From Flavobacterium nackdongense (GTDB taxonomy: Bacteria; Bacteroidota; Bacteroidia; Flavobacteriales; Flavobacteriaceae), in NCBI RefSeq assembly GCF_004355225.1, contig NZ_CP037933.1, positions 3,472,001 to 3,536,000 on the forward strand: a DNA stretch of 64,000 bases. Direction: 5' to 3'. The notes beneath the pieces were generated by a model. It was not told where the DNA came from and did no database searches. It saw only the letters and a list, made by a program, of their open reading frames with translations. This document shows, one piece after another, positions 1-9,525 of the stretch (its first letter is position 1; each line of letters begins with the position of its first letter). The position numbers were made by a program, and so were the translations under genes.

Positions 1-1639
1 TTATCCGAAAGATTATTTTAGTCCGCCATTGGCTATTCCGATGCAGTTATCAGGAAATTTTGGGGAGTTACGTCCCAATCATTTTCATGCGGGCTTCGAT
101 TTTAAAACTTTGCAAAAAGAAGGTCTTGAAGTGTACTCCGTAGCCGATGGTTATGTGTCGCGAATTAAAATATCCACTTTTGGAAACGGAAAGACGATTT
201 ATATCACTCATTCTAATGGCTACACTTCAGTTTATGGACATTTGCAGCGGGCCGCAGGGCCAATTGAAGATTTCGTCAAAAAAATACATTATGAAGAACA
301 ATCTTTTGAAATTGAACGATATTTGAAGCCCGGAGAGATGGTTGTCAAAAAAGGCCAACTTATCGGATTATCCGGAAATACGGGAGCTTCTGAAGGACCT
401 CATTTGCATTTCGAATTTCGGGATAATATCACGGAGAATATTATAAATCCGATGCTTTTTGGGTTCGATAAATTTATGAAGGACACCAAGAAACCTATTA
501 TTTTCAATATTTATGCTTATCCTTTAGATAATGAATCTATCGTCAATCAATCCAAAAGACCTCTGTTGCTTAATCTTTCTTTGCAAAAGGATGGTACTTA
601 TTTGGCAGATAAAGTGGTGGCCAACGGTAAAATTGGTTTTGGTATCAATACTTTCGATTATGATGACGTTTCTTTCAATAGGAATGGGATATATAAAGTG
701 CAGACTTTTTATAACGGGAATCCTAATTTTGGCTATCAATTTGACACCTATTCTTTTGATGAAATGCGTTATGTAAATGCGCTAATAGACTATTCAATGT
801 ATAAAAAAACACAGCAAAGAGTGCAAAAGTTGTTTATGAAAAGCCCATACAATTTAAGTATTATCAAGACCGATGGCAGTAATGGAATCATAAACGTTGT
901 ACCTAATTTATCGGGGCAGTATCGAATAGAAGTTTCGGACTATTATGGTAATTTGACTACAGTTGCTATTCCGATTGTGGATGAAATTTTACCGGCAATC
1001 ATAGCCAAGGAGCCTGTTTCGAAATATTTTGTAAAAGCAAAAAATGAATCTAATTTTTCAAAAGGAAATATATCTGTTTTTTTTCCATCTAATACTTTTT
1101 ACGAGGATTTTAATTTGAATTTTGATGTAAAAAACGATACTTTGTATCTTCATGATGATTCTGTTCCTGTGAATTCCAATTTTACTATTGAAATAGAAGA
1201 TCATAAATTTACCGAAACTCAGAGAGAAAAATTATTTATCGCTTCAATTGGTGCCAAAAAGTTGAGTTACAATTACACTTTCCGAAAAGATAATATATTT
1301 AAAACCAATGTAAAAACCTTGGGCAAATATGCTTTGGTTTTAGATACAATTCCCCCAAAAATTACTATTGCGAAACCCATAGAAGGCAAATGGTTAACCG
1401 ATAAGAAGTCCATTCAATTCACCATTAGTGATGAATTGTCAGGTATTAAATCCTATAATGGCTTTCTGAATGGCAAATGGATTTTATTCGAATACGATAA
1501 TAAAACCAAGAAAATTACGCATAATTTTAGTGATGGTATTGTGGCTGAAGGAGCCAATGAATTAAAAATTATAGTAGTGGATAATTTAGGAAATTCTACT
1601 ATCTTTGAAACTCGGTTTTTTCGAAGTCAAAAACAATAA
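1..1639 (+). CDS. M23 family metallopeptidase (5' end outside window)
   Basis: Zinc peptidase of the LytM/M23 type, expected to cut peptidoglycan cross-links in the periplasm. The reading frame is open from the first bases (codons start at position 2), so the true start and any signal peptide lie upstream. Visible motifs are NHFHAGFDF (about 77-103), HSNGYTSVYGHL (about 209-244) and GPHLHFEF (about 395-418). These carry the H...D, Y-G-H and HxH residues of the M23 fold. About 350 residues follow the catalytic domain, probably beta-sandwich material, which I do not recognise. The gene ends 11 bases before a TonB-dependent receptor on the same strand, so the two are probably cotranscribed. The family assignment is firm. 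The substrate and any role of the C-terminal region are inference. Confidence 0.9.
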   Translation, partial: YPKDYFSPPLAIPMQLSGNFGELRPNHFHAGFDFKTLQKEGLEVYSVADGYVSRIKISTFGNGKTIYITHSNGYTSVYGHLQRAAGPIEDFVKKIHYEEQSFEIERYLKPGEMVVKKGQLIGLSGNTGASEGPHLHFEFRDNITENIINPMLFGFDKFMKDTKKPIIFNIYAYPLDNESIVNQSKRPLLLNLSLQKDGTYLADKVVANGKIGFGINTFDYDDVSFNRNGIYKVQTFYNGNPNFGYQFDTYSFDEMRYVNALIDYSMYKKTQQRVQKLFMKSPYNLSIIKTDGSNGIINVVPNLSGQYRIEVSDYYGNLTTVAIPIVDEILPAIIAKEPVSKYFVKAKNESNFSKGNISVFFPSNTFYEDFNLNFDVKNDTLYLHDDSVPVNSNFTIEIEDHKFTETQREKLFIASIGAKKLSYNYTFRKDNIFKTNVKTLGKYALVLDTIPPKITIAKPIEGKWLTDKKSIQFTISDELSGIKSYNGFLNGKWILFEYDNKTKKITHNFSDGIVAEGANELKIIVVDNLGNSTIFETRFFRSQKQ

Positions 1640-1650
1640 AAATAATATCC

Positions 1651-4116
1651 TTGGGTCAAAATAAAATATTACTCGTTTTCCTAGTTTTCTTTTTTGGATT
1701 GATAGCGTCAGGGCAATCTGCTCGCATTAAAGGAGTTATTCTGGATGTGAATAATCAAGCGGTTGCCAATGTGAATGTGACTTGCCAAGGCAAAGGCACA
1801 CAATCGAACGCCAACGGATTTTATGCATTGACGGTTCCGGCAAATCAGAAGCTAACAGTTGTTTTTTCACATATTTCATTAAAAAAATCTACGATTTCAG
1901 TTACTTTAAAACCAGACGAAGATTATGAATTCAATTTGGTGATGAATGATAAAGACGAGCAAATGGGCGAGGTCGTTATTACCGTAAATAACAAAAAACG
2001 AGTTCAAGGTGTTACTGTAATTGAACCAGAATTAATTCGTAAAATACCCGGAGCCAACGCTGGTGTCGAAAATATTTTGAAGTCCTTGCCGGGCGTCAAT
2101 TCTAATAATGAATTGAGTACTCAATATGCGGTTCGCGGTGGGAATTATGACGAAAATTTGGTTTATGTTAATGAAATTGAAGTCTATCGTCCGTTTTTAA
2201 TACGCTCCGGTCAACAAGAAGGATTGAGTTTTACCAACACCGATTTGGTTCAAAATGTCGATTTTTCTGCTGGAGGTTTTCAGTCGAAATATGGCGATAA
2301 ATTATCTTCGGTTTTAGATATTACGTATCGAAATCCAACCCAATTTGGAGCTGTAGCTGAAGCGAGTTTTCTGGGAGCTAGTGTCGCTGTTGATGCCGTT
2401 TCTGAAAACGGAAAATGGTCCACGGTCAATGGGATTCGGTATCGTAACAATTCCCTTTTAGTAGATAGTCAGGAAACACAAACGAATTATACTCCCGTTT
2501 TTGCCGATTTTCAGACCAACGTCAATTTCAAACCTTCGGACAAATGGGAATTTAGTTTTTTGGGAAATCTTTCTTCCAATGATTACAAATACCAGCCTCT
2601 GACTCGACAAACCAATTTTGGAACTATCGATGACCCGATGGCCTTGTTGATTTATTATGAAGGACAAGAAAAAGATAAATATACTACCGTTTTTGGTGCG
2701 GTCAAATCGACTTATACTGCTTCAAAAAATGCTACTTATAAATTGATCGCCTCGGCTTATCATACTCAAGAACAAGAATATTTTGACATTTTGGCGCAAT
2801 ACCGATTGGGCGAAGTAGATTCTAATTTTGGTTCGGAAAATTTTGGTGACGTCGCTTTCACCCGCGGGATTGGTTCGCAACTCAATCACGCAAGAAATGA
2901 TTTAGACGCCTTAATTATCAATACCGAATTAAAAGGTATTCACAATTGGAAAAAAAACCAATTTGAATGGGGAGCAAAATTTACTCGCGAATCGATTCGT
3001 GATCGAGTGATTGAATGGGAAGTTATCGATTCTGCTGGTTTTTCCATCAATCCGCCGATTAAATTTTTACCTAAAAACGATCAGCCGTATTCCCCGTACA
3101 CAGGGCCATTGGTTCCGTATCAGAATGTGAGAGCGACAAATTTTGTCGACATCAACCGATTTTCAGGTTATCTGCAATGGAGTCGGAAAGGCTATATTGG
3201 CAATAACGAAATTTGGATGAATGCAGGTGTTCGTTCCCAAAATTGGACTGTTTCTGGAGATAATATAACGAGTTCAACTCAAATTACCTTTAGCCCACGA
3301 GCACAATTTTCCTTAAAACCCAATTGGGATATGGATATGTTTTTCCGTCTTTCGGGAGGATTGTATCATCAACCGCCATCGTATCGAGAATTAAGAGATG
3401 CCAATGGTGTGGTACAACCCGATGTCAAAGCCCAACAATCGATTCATATTGTTTTAAGTAATGATTACAGTTTCAAAATATGGAATCGTCCTTTCAAAAT
3501 GGTTTCGGAGGTGTATTATAAAACCTTGTCAGACGTTAATACCTATACTCTGGATAATGTTCGAATTCGGTATGTTGCCAATAATAATGCGAAAGCCTAT
3601 GCCCAAGGTTTTGACTTTAGATTGAATGGTGAATTTGTCCCCGGAACCGAATCCTGGTTTAGTTTTGGATATCTAAAAACCGAAGAAAACAGCGATAACA
3701 GAGGATATATTTCGAGACCAACCGACCAAAGATTGAAATTTGCGCTTTTGTTCCAAGATTATATGCCCAAGATTCCAAGCATAAAATTGTATCTGAATTT
3801 GGTTTATAATACGGGTTTGCCAGGAGGCTCTCCGTCATATTCTGATCCTTATTTGTATCAAAGTCGATTGAATGATTACCGACGTGCGGATGTGGGCTTC
3901 TTCAAAGTTTTGATTGATGAGCAGAATCCATCGGATAGGAAATGGCTTCAACCTTTCAAAGAATTAGCTATTGGATTAGAAATTTTCAACCTTTTCGACA
4001 ATCAAAATGCGATTACCAATACTTGGGTTCGTGATGTGTATTCTAAAAATCAATACGCGATTCCGAATTATATGACCACACGAGTTTTTAATGTGAAGGT
4101 CAATATGAGGTTTTGA
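1651..4116 (+). CDS. TonB-dependent receptor with carboxypeptidase-like regulatory domain
   Basis: Outer membrane receptor/transporter of 821 residues. The start is TTG at 1651; no in-frame ATG lies between it and the preceding gene. A signal peptide (hydrophobic KILLVFLVFFFGLIASGQS) is followed by a CarboxypepD_reg-like beta-sandwich (about residues 24-100). The plug domain comes next (about 120-230, with the conserved IPGANAGVENILKSLPGV and RGGNYDENLVYVN). A 22-strand-type barrel then runs to a C-terminal phenylalanine (NVKVNMRF), as is usual for outer membrane proteins. It belongs to the large Bacteroidota TonB receptor group, but the substrate cannot be read from sequence. No SusD partner gene is adjacent, so polysaccharide uptake is not indicated. 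The tight coupling to an M23 peptidase gene is the only functional hint. Confidence 0.93.
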   Translation: MGQNKILLVFLVFFFGLIASGQSARIKGVILDVNNQAVANVNVTCQGKGTQSNANGFYALTVPANQKLTVVFSHISLKKSTISVTLKPDEDYEFNLVMNDKDEQMGEVVITVNNKKRVQGVTVIEPELIRKIPGANAGVENILKSLPGVNSNNELSTQYAVRGGNYDENLVYVNEIEVYRPFLIRSGQQEGLSFTNTDLVQNVDFSAGGFQSKYGDKLSSVLDITYRNPTQFGAVAEASFLGASVAVDAVSENGKWSTVNGIRYRNNSLLVDSQETQTNYTPVFADFQTNVNFKPSDKWEFSFLGNLSSNDYKYQPLTRQTNFGTIDDPMALLIYYEGQEKDKYTTVFGAVKSTYTASKNATYKLIASAYHTQEQEYFDILAQYRLGEVDSNFGSENFGDVAFTRGIGSQLNHARNDLDALIINTELKGIHNWKKNQFEWGAKFTRESIRDRVIEWEVIDSAGFSINPPIKFLPKNDQPYSPYTGPLVPYQNVRATNFVDINRFSGYLQWSRKGYIGNNEIWMNAGVRSQNWTVSGDNITSSTQITFSPRAQFSLKPNWDMDMFFRLSGGLYHQPPSYRELRDANGVVQPDVKAQQSIHIVLSNDYSFKIWNRPFKMVSEVYYKTLSDVNTYTLDNVRIRYVANNNAKAYAQGFDFRLNGEFVPGTESWFSFGYLKTEENSDNRGYISRPTDQRLKFALLFQDYMPKIPSIKLYLNLVYNTGLPGGSPSYSDPYLYQSRLNDYRRADVGFFKVLIDEQNPSDRKWLQPFKELAIGLEIFNLFDNQNAITNTWVRDVYSKNQYAIPNYMTTRVFNVKVNMRF

Positions 4117-4118
4117 TG

Positions 4119-4820
4119 TTATATCAAAATATCACTCTCCAAATCCGATTTTTCAATCTTAAAGTCAAATCCTAATTTCGAAACCAATTCGATAACCAGG
4201 TTTTTATACCAGTTTTCGGATTTAGGATGAATGTAGATTTTTTCGATTAATTGGTTGATGTCTACATTTATTTTTAGACCATCATTCAATTTTATATTGC
4301 TTTCAGTAACATCCGATATGATGCGAACTTCCCTTTCGTACTGGAAACTTTTTCGTTTGAACAAAAACGGAAAAAACATATCATCAAATGGAATGTATTC
4401 TTTCTTATAATCAATATAGTTGACTTCGCCAATGTATTGTTTGTGATTTTTTTCAGGAATTACGGCGTTTTGCAATCTACCAATAGTGGATTGAATGGCT
4501 AATCCTTCACTGTTTTGGGTGAAAATTTGCCACATAGCAAACGATTCGTATTCGTTGATGTGCCAGCTACTAACGGCTACTTTTTCGCGATGCGATTTGT
4601 AATGTTGTAAAAATTCAGGATTATTGACGGCAATTTTTTTTATCTCTTCGTAGGTTGGTTCACTAAAAGTACCTTCATATTGGTCTTCAAATTTATCCGA
4701 ACGCGACATAAACAATTTCTTCGAAAGCAATAAATCAAGAAATTTGGATAGGTCTAAGTATTTCCAAACAACTGTGTCAGGATCTTCGGGAAGTTTGATG
4801 TTGGGGTTGTTCAGGTACAT
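4119..4820 (-). CDS. DUF2971 domain-containing protein
   Basis: A 233-residue cytoplasmic protein without signal peptide or membrane segments. The N-terminal WKYLDLSKFLDLLLSKKLFM, the following FMSRSDKFEDQYEG and the central AMWQIFTQNSEGLAI are typical of the DUF2971 family, whose function is not established. Family members turn up both in defence islands and as isolated genes. The stop codon lies two bases from the stop of the convergent TonB receptor gene. The gene is last in a minus-strand series, about 40 bases after the ABC exporter. No function is proposed. Confidence 0.75.
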   Translation of the reverse strand: MYLNNPNIKLPEDPDTVVWKYLDLSKFLDLLLSKKLFMSRSDKFEDQYEGTFSEPTYEEIKKIAVNNPEFLQHYKSHREKVAVSSWHINEYESFAMWQIFTQNSEGLAIQSTIGRLQNAVIPEKNHKQYIGEVNYIDYKKEYIPFDDMFFPFLFKRKSFQYEREVRIISDVTESNIKLNDGLKINVDINQLIEKIYIHPKSENWYKNLVIELVSKLGFDFKIEKSDLESDILI

Positions 4821-4859
4821 TTAAAATAGATATCCGTCAAAAATCTGAAATTTTAATCA

Positions 4860-6689
4860 TTATTCAAAAGACTGCATGGTTACCAATTTGTTATAGTTTC
4901 CATTCAGCGCGATGAGTTCCTCGTGTGTACCTTGTTCTACGATTTTTCCTTTTTTCATAACCACAATTTTATCTGCTTTTTGAATGGTCGAAAGGCGGTG
5001 AGCAATGACAATAGATGTTCTGTTTTGCATCATATTTTCTAAAGCCACTTGCACAAATTTTTCGCTTTCAGTATCCAATGCGGATGTGGCTTCGTCTAAA
5101 ATCATAATCGGCGGATTCTTTAAAACCGCACGAGCAATCGACAATCGTTGTTTTTGACCGCCAGAAAGTTTATTGCCGCTGTCGCCAATGTTGGTGTCGA
5201 TTCCCATTGGCAAATCTTGGACAAACTCATAAGCGTTGGCAATTTTCAAAGCTTCGATGATTTCTTCGTCGGTTGCGTCAATTTTCCCTAAAGCAATGTT
5301 CGCTTTTATAGTATCGTTGAACAAGATGCTATCTTGTGTCACCAAACCCATCAAACTGCGAAGCGAATGTAAATTCATATCTTTAATATTGACACCATCA
5401 ATCACAATCGACCCTTCATTTACATCATAAAAACGGGTCAATAAATTCGCAATCGTACTTTTTCCACTTCCGGATTGACCAACAAGAGCAACAGTCTGTC
5501 CCTTTTTTACTTCAAGAGAAAAATCTTTTAAAACTGCTTCTTCTTCATATTTGAAGTTGACGTTTTGTAATGAAATTGCCGTTTCGAATGTGTCTTTTTC
5601 GACTGCATTTACTTTGGATGTGATTTCATTCTCAACCTCCAATACTTCAAAAACTCTTTGGGCAGCAGCTAATCCGTTTTTTACGGAATACGAAGCTTTC
5701 GAAATGGCTTTTGCTGGCGTGAGAATATTGTAGGCCAAGGTAAGGTAAACAATGAAAGCCGAACCATCTAGGGTTTTGTCTACTAAAACTAAATTCCCGC
5801 CGTACCAAAGCAAAGTAGCAATAGTGGTGATTCCCATAAATTCGCTCAAAGGCGACGCTAAATTGTTTTTATTTCCAATACTATTTGATAATTTTAATAA
5901 TCTTGTAATCGATTCGTTGAATCTGTTTTTGAAAGTGGTTTCGGCATTGTAACTTTTGACCACTTTCAAACCGCTAAGACTTTCTTCCACAATCGAAATA
6001 AGATAACCTCCTTCGTTTTGAGCTTTCAACGATTTTGCTTTGAGGCTTTTTCCAATTTTTGAAATGATAAATCCCGAAATGGGAATGAATATCAAAACAA
6101 ACATAGTTAGTTTTGCGCTAATGACAAACATAGTGATTAGTGCAAAAACAATGGTTAAAGGTTCTTTGATGACGAGTTCTAATATTGAAAAAAATGAATT
6201 TTGAACTTCGCCCACATCGCCAAGCATTCTTGCCATAACATCACCTTTTCTTTTTTCAGAATAATAGGAAATAGGCAATTCGATTATTTTGTCGTACATC
6301 GTTTTTCTCAAATCACGTAATACACCATTTTTCAAGTGCATAATGTGATAAGAAGCCAGATAATTGAATAAATTTTTTAGTAAAAAAGTGGTAATTACTA
6401 AGGTTACCACCAATAAAAGAGCAAATTGCGGCCCACTTCCTTTTGATAATTCCGATATTTGATAATACAAATACTCTTTTCCGAACCGCATTATACCTCC
6501 AATTCCTTCATAGACAGGGGCGTTTTCGATAACTTTATTTTTGCCAAAAAGCACTTCGAGCATTGGTAATAAAGTCAACATCGAAATGGTGCTAAATAAA
6601 GCATACAAAACATTGTAAGTCACATTCCAAATGATATGTGACTTATAGGGTTTTGTGTACGGAAAGAGTTTAATTAAGTTTTTATCCAT
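4860..6689 (-). CDS. ABC transporter, fused permease and ATPase (MsbA-like)
   Basis: A 609-residue half-transporter of the exporter type with six predicted membrane helices (residues about 20-330) and a C-terminal nucleotide-binding domain. ATPase motifs are Walker A GQSGSGKST (about 402), signature LSGGQKQR (about 506), Walker B/D-loop IMILDEATSALD (about 525) and the switch histidine in IAHRLST. The arrangement and length match MsbA-type lipid flippases and related multidrug exporters. It would act as a homodimer in the inner membrane. Flipping of lipid A core is plausible in a Gram-negative lineage, but the specificity cannot be told from multidrug export by sequence alone. The start codon immediately follows the stop codon of the upstream YhcG-type nuclease gene. 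Confidence 0.9.
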   Translation of the reverse strand: MDKNLIKLFPYTKPYKSHIIWNVTYNVLYALFSTISMLTLLPMLEVLFGKNKVIENAPVYEGIGGIMRFGKEYLYYQISELSKGSGPQFALLLVVTLVITTFLLKNLFNYLASYHIMHLKNGVLRDLRKTMYDKIIELPISYYSEKRKGDVMARMLGDVGEVQNSFFSILELVIKEPLTIVFALITMFVISAKLTMFVLIFIPISGFIISKIGKSLKAKSLKAQNEGGYLISIVEESLSGLKVVKSYNAETTFKNRFNESITRLLKLSNSIGNKNNLASPLSEFMGITTIATLLWYGGNLVLVDKTLDGSAFIVYLTLAYNILTPAKAISKASYSVKNGLAAAQRVFEVLEVENEITSKVNAVEKDTFETAISLQNVNFKYEEEAVLKDFSLEVKKGQTVALVGQSGSGKSTIANLLTRFYDVNEGSIVIDGVNIKDMNLHSLRSLMGLVTQDSILFNDTIKANIALGKIDATDEEIIEALKIANAYEFVQDLPMGIDTNIGDSGNKLSGGQKQRLSIARAVLKNPPIMILDEATSALDTESEKFVQVALENMMQNRTSIVIAHRLSTIQKADKIVVMKKGKIVEQGTHEELIALNGNYNKLVTMQSFE

Positions 6690-7724
6690 TTATTTTCTAT
6701 TGTTGTTTTCTGCTATTGCTATGGCTTTTTCTAATTTTTCTAGCAATAATTTTTTTTCTGGTAATTGCGTGAGGTATTCTGCAACCTTAATTTGTTCATC
6801 AGTATCAAGCATCAAATAATTGATTTGCTCCGGAGATTTTTCGCTACAAAGGATTAAGCCAATGGGTTTGTTTTCTCCTTCTTTTTGTTCGTTTTTCTCT
6901 AACCAACGAAGATACAGTTCCATTTGTCCTTTGTATTTGGCTTTAAATTTCCCCAATTTCAAATCTATGGCAACCAAACTTTTAAGACCTCGATGATAAA
7001 AAAGTAAATCGATGTAAAAATCTTCATTGTCTATAATTATCCTTTTTTGGCGGGCTAAAAAAGCGAACTCGCTACCCATTTCGGTAATAAAATATTGAAG
7101 TTGTGCCAATATAGAGCTTTCTAAATCTTTCTCAGAGTAACTATCGTGTAAACCTAAAAAATCTAAAAAATAGGGATCTCGAAAAGCTAAATCAGGACTT
7201 ATTTTCTTTTCCTTTTCTAATGTTTTTAATTCATTGACGATTGTTTGTTCCGGTTTTTTGCTAATGGCGGTTCTTTCAAAAAGCATACCATCTATTCGCT
7301 CCTGCAATGTTCGGACACTCCATCTTTCGTGAATTGTCATTTGGATATAAAATTCCCTTTTTATAGGGTTTTCTATGTAAATAAGATTTCTGATATGGGA
7401 CCAACTCAATTTTGCACACACTGTGTGCAAAATTGTAATATCTTCTATAACAGTGTTCAGTTTAACAAAACTTTGCAGATTTCTTTTATTAAAACCTACT
7501 CCATATTTGTTCGTAAGTGCTAAGCTCAACGTTGGAATCAATTTCTTTCCATAGTCCGCGCGGTCATTTTTTAGAATATCATCATTGATGGTTTTTCCAA
7601 TATTCCAATACAATAAAGTCAGTTCTTGGTTGACTGTTTTGGCAACAATATGACGTGTTTGATCTATTAAACCGATAATCGAATTTAATAGTTTTGGTTC
7701 ATCATTTGTGTCCAATTTGTTCAT
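6690..7724 (-). CDS. PDDEXK nuclease, DUF1016/YhcG family
   Basis: A 344-residue protein with the two-part YhcG architecture. The N-terminal DUF1016 helical domain (about 15-150) contains LLYWNIGKTI and the family motif AKLSWSHIRNL. The C-terminal PD-(D/E)XK nuclease domain (about 170-330) contains FYIDLLFYHRGLKSLVAIDLKLGKF, in which the aspartates and the lysine of DLK are the predicted catalytic residues. Members often sit beside type I restriction-modification genes or in defence islands. Here the gene stands alone between housekeeping genes. It overlaps the phosphoglucomutase stop by one base (TAATG) and abuts the ABC exporter start directly. A defence or DNA-repair role is inference. A perfect 29-base palindrome (7407-7435) lies inside the coding sequence. 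Confidence 0.88.
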   Translation of the reverse strand: MNKLDTNDEPKLLNSIIGLIDQTRHIVAKTVNQELTLLYWNIGKTINDDILKNDRADYGKKLIPTLSLALTNKYGVGFNKRNLQSFVKLNTVIEDITILHTVCAKLSWSHIRNLIYIENPIKREFYIQMTIHERWSVRTLQERIDGMLFERTAISKKPEQTIVNELKTLEKEKKISPDLAFRDPYFLDFLGLHDSYSEKDLESSILAQLQYFITEMGSEFAFLARQKRIIIDNEDFYIDLLFYHRGLKSLVAIDLKLGKFKAKYKGQMELYLRWLEKNEQKEGENKPIGLILCSEKSPEQINYLMLDTDEQIKVAEYLTQLPEKKLLLEKLEKAIAIAENNNRK

Positions 7725-9451
7725 TAGCTCAACTGCATGGCAGTAATGATGTTTTTGATTTTTTCATTTAATACCGCTTCCACTTCCGTGAAATTTTCTA
7801 CACTGTCTAATTCGGTGTTTACGCTGATGTAGAATTTGATTTTTGGTTCGGTTCCACTTGGTCTAGCACAAATTTTCGAACCGTCTTCCGTATAATAAAT
7901 CAAAACGTCCGATTTTGGCATATCCATCGTTTCTTCCTCACCAGTCAATAAATTTTTGGCAATCGAAGATTTATAATCTTCTAGCATCACCACACGTTGC
8001 CCGTTGATTTCTTTTACTGGATTATTACGCATATCGACCATCATTTGGTTGATTTCGGCTAAACCATCCATTCCTTTTTTGGTTAACGAAATCAAATGTT
8101 CTTTGTAAAAACCGTGCTCTACATACGATTGTTGCAATTCTTTGTAAACACTGCTACCATTGGCTTTCACTTGAGCCGCCAATTCGCAAATCAATAAAGT
8201 AGCTGCAACTGCGTCCTTATCGCGAACAGCGTCGCCTACCATAAATCCAAAGCTTTCTTCCCCACCGCCGATGAATTCCAATTCTGGGAAATCCTTGATC
8301 ATTTTGGCAATCCATTTGAAGCCAGTCAAGCCGACTTTGCATTCCACACCATAAGCTGTAGCCAATTCCATAATCATCGGAGTAGAAACAATAGTCGAGC
8401 CCACGAATTGTTTTCCGTTGATTTTCCCTGCTTTTTTCCATTCTTTTAATAGAAATGCAGTCATCAGAATCATCGTTTGGTTTCCGTTCAGTAAGATCAT
8501 TTGGCCTTCGTTATTTCGAACTGCAACACCCAAACGGTCGCAGTCAGGGTCAGTTCCCACAACAATATCGGCGTTTGTTTTATCTGCCAATGCCAATGCC
8601 AATGTCAAAGCTTCTGGCTCTTCAGGATTTGGAGATTTAACTGTTGGAAAATCGCCATTTGGAACTCTTTGCTCTTCAACGATATTTACATTTTTGTATC
8701 CCGCTTGGGCAAAAGTTTCGGGAATAGCAGTAATCGAGGTTCCGTGTAAGGATGTAAATACAATATTCAAATTGTCTTTGGCTTCTTGCGATGTTCCAAA
8801 GCTAGCATTTTCGATAGTCGATTTGATGAACGCTTGGTCAATTTCAGCATCAATGTATTGTATCAGATTTTCGTCGGCGTCAAATTTGATTTGGCTATAA
8901 TTTAGTTTTTCAATAGTTTCGATAATCGCGCCATCTTGCGGAGGTACGATTTGTCCGCCATCTTGCCAGTACACTTTGTAACCGTTGTATTCTGGCGGAT
9001 TGTGCGAAGCGGTCAATACAATTCCACATTGGCAACCTAAATATTTTAGAGCAAAAGACAATTCAGGGGTAGGGCGTAAATCCGAAAATAAATACACTTG
9101 AATTCCATTGGCAGAGAAAACATCGGCAACTGTTTTGGCTAATGTCTTACTATTATGACGACAGTCAAAAGCGATTACGGCTTTCAATGGTTGGTCTGGA
9201 AAAGCGATTTTCAAATAATCCGAAAGTCCTTGGGTACTTTTTCCTAAAGTGTATTTATTGATGCGATTGTTTCCAACGCCCATCACACCGCGCATTCCGC
9301 CAGTTCCGAATTCTAGATTTTTATAAAAACTCTCTTCCAAATCCTTGGGCGAAGAAGTCATCATTTCGATCACTGCCTCTTGTGTTGTTTTGTCAAATGT
9401 TGGCGTTAACCATTCGTTTACCGCGTCTAAAATGTGTTGTTTGATTTCCAT
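7724..9451 (-). CDS. phosphoglucomutase/phosphomannomutase
   Basis: A 575-residue alpha-D-phosphohexomutase that interconverts hexose 1- and 6-phosphates to supply sugar nucleotides and central metabolism. The catalytic phosphoserine motif is TASHNPPEYNGYK (about 147-159), the metal loop is DPDCDRLG (about 300), the sugar-binding loop is GGEESFG (about 394) and the phosphate-binding C-terminal motif is RPSGTEPKIKFY (about 530). The length fits the long phosphoglucomutase/phosphomannomutase group common in Bacteroidota and Firmicutes. Its stop overlaps the ATG of the nuclease gene by one base, so translation of the two may be coupled. A glycosyltransferase gene lies upstream, consistent with surface-sugar supply. 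Glucose versus mannose preference is not decided. Confidence 0.94.
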   Translation of the reverse strand: MEIKQHILDAVNEWLTPTFDKTTQEAVIEMMTSSPKDLEESFYKNLEFGTGGMRGVMGVGNNRINKYTLGKSTQGLSDYLKIAFPDQPLKAVIAFDCRHNSKTLAKTVADVFSANGIQVYLFSDLRPTPELSFALKYLGCQCGIVLTASHNPPEYNGYKVYWQDGGQIVPPQDGAIIETIEKLNYSQIKFDADENLIQYIDAEIDQAFIKSTIENASFGTSQEAKDNLNIVFTSLHGTSITAIPETFAQAGYKNVNIVEEQRVPNGDFPTVKSPNPEEPEALTLALALADKTNADIVVGTDPDCDRLGVAVRNNEGQMILLNGNQTMILMTAFLLKEWKKAGKINGKQFVGSTIVSTPMIMELATAYGVECKVGLTGFKWIAKMIKDFPELEFIGGGEESFGFMVGDAVRDKDAVAATLLICELAAQVKANGSSVYKELQQSYVEHGFYKEHLISLTKKGMDGLAEINQMMVDMRNNPVKEINGQRVVMLEDYKSSIAKNLLTGEEETMDMPKSDVLIYYTEDGSKICARPSGTEPKIKFYISVNTELDSVENFTEVEAVLNEKIKNIITAMQLS

Positions 9452-9496
9452 TTTATTTGAATTTTAAAAAATTTGTATGTCTTTATTTATAATCTT

Positions 9497-9521
9497 TTGA
9501 GGTCACAAATTGTGTCCTCAA
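9497..9521. other. imperfect intergenic palindrome
   Basis: Twelve-base arms (TTGAGGTCACAA and TTGTGTCCTCAA) match with one mismatch around a single base. They lie between the GT2 stop and the phosphoglucomutase start. T residues follow only on the plus strand, where no gene ends, so it is a poor terminator for the minus-strand genes. It could be an operator or a weak attenuator. Confidence 0.4.
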
Positions 9522-9525
9522 GTTT

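Noticed and set aside
8418-8900. A 160-codon open frame antisense to phosphoglucomutase
   Set aside because: It is the reverse shadow of a well-conserved gene, has no recognisable domain and no promoter.
9497-9521. Terminator of the GT2 gene
   Set aside because: The palindrome lacks a T-run on the minus strand where the gene is read, so a terminator role is not supported.
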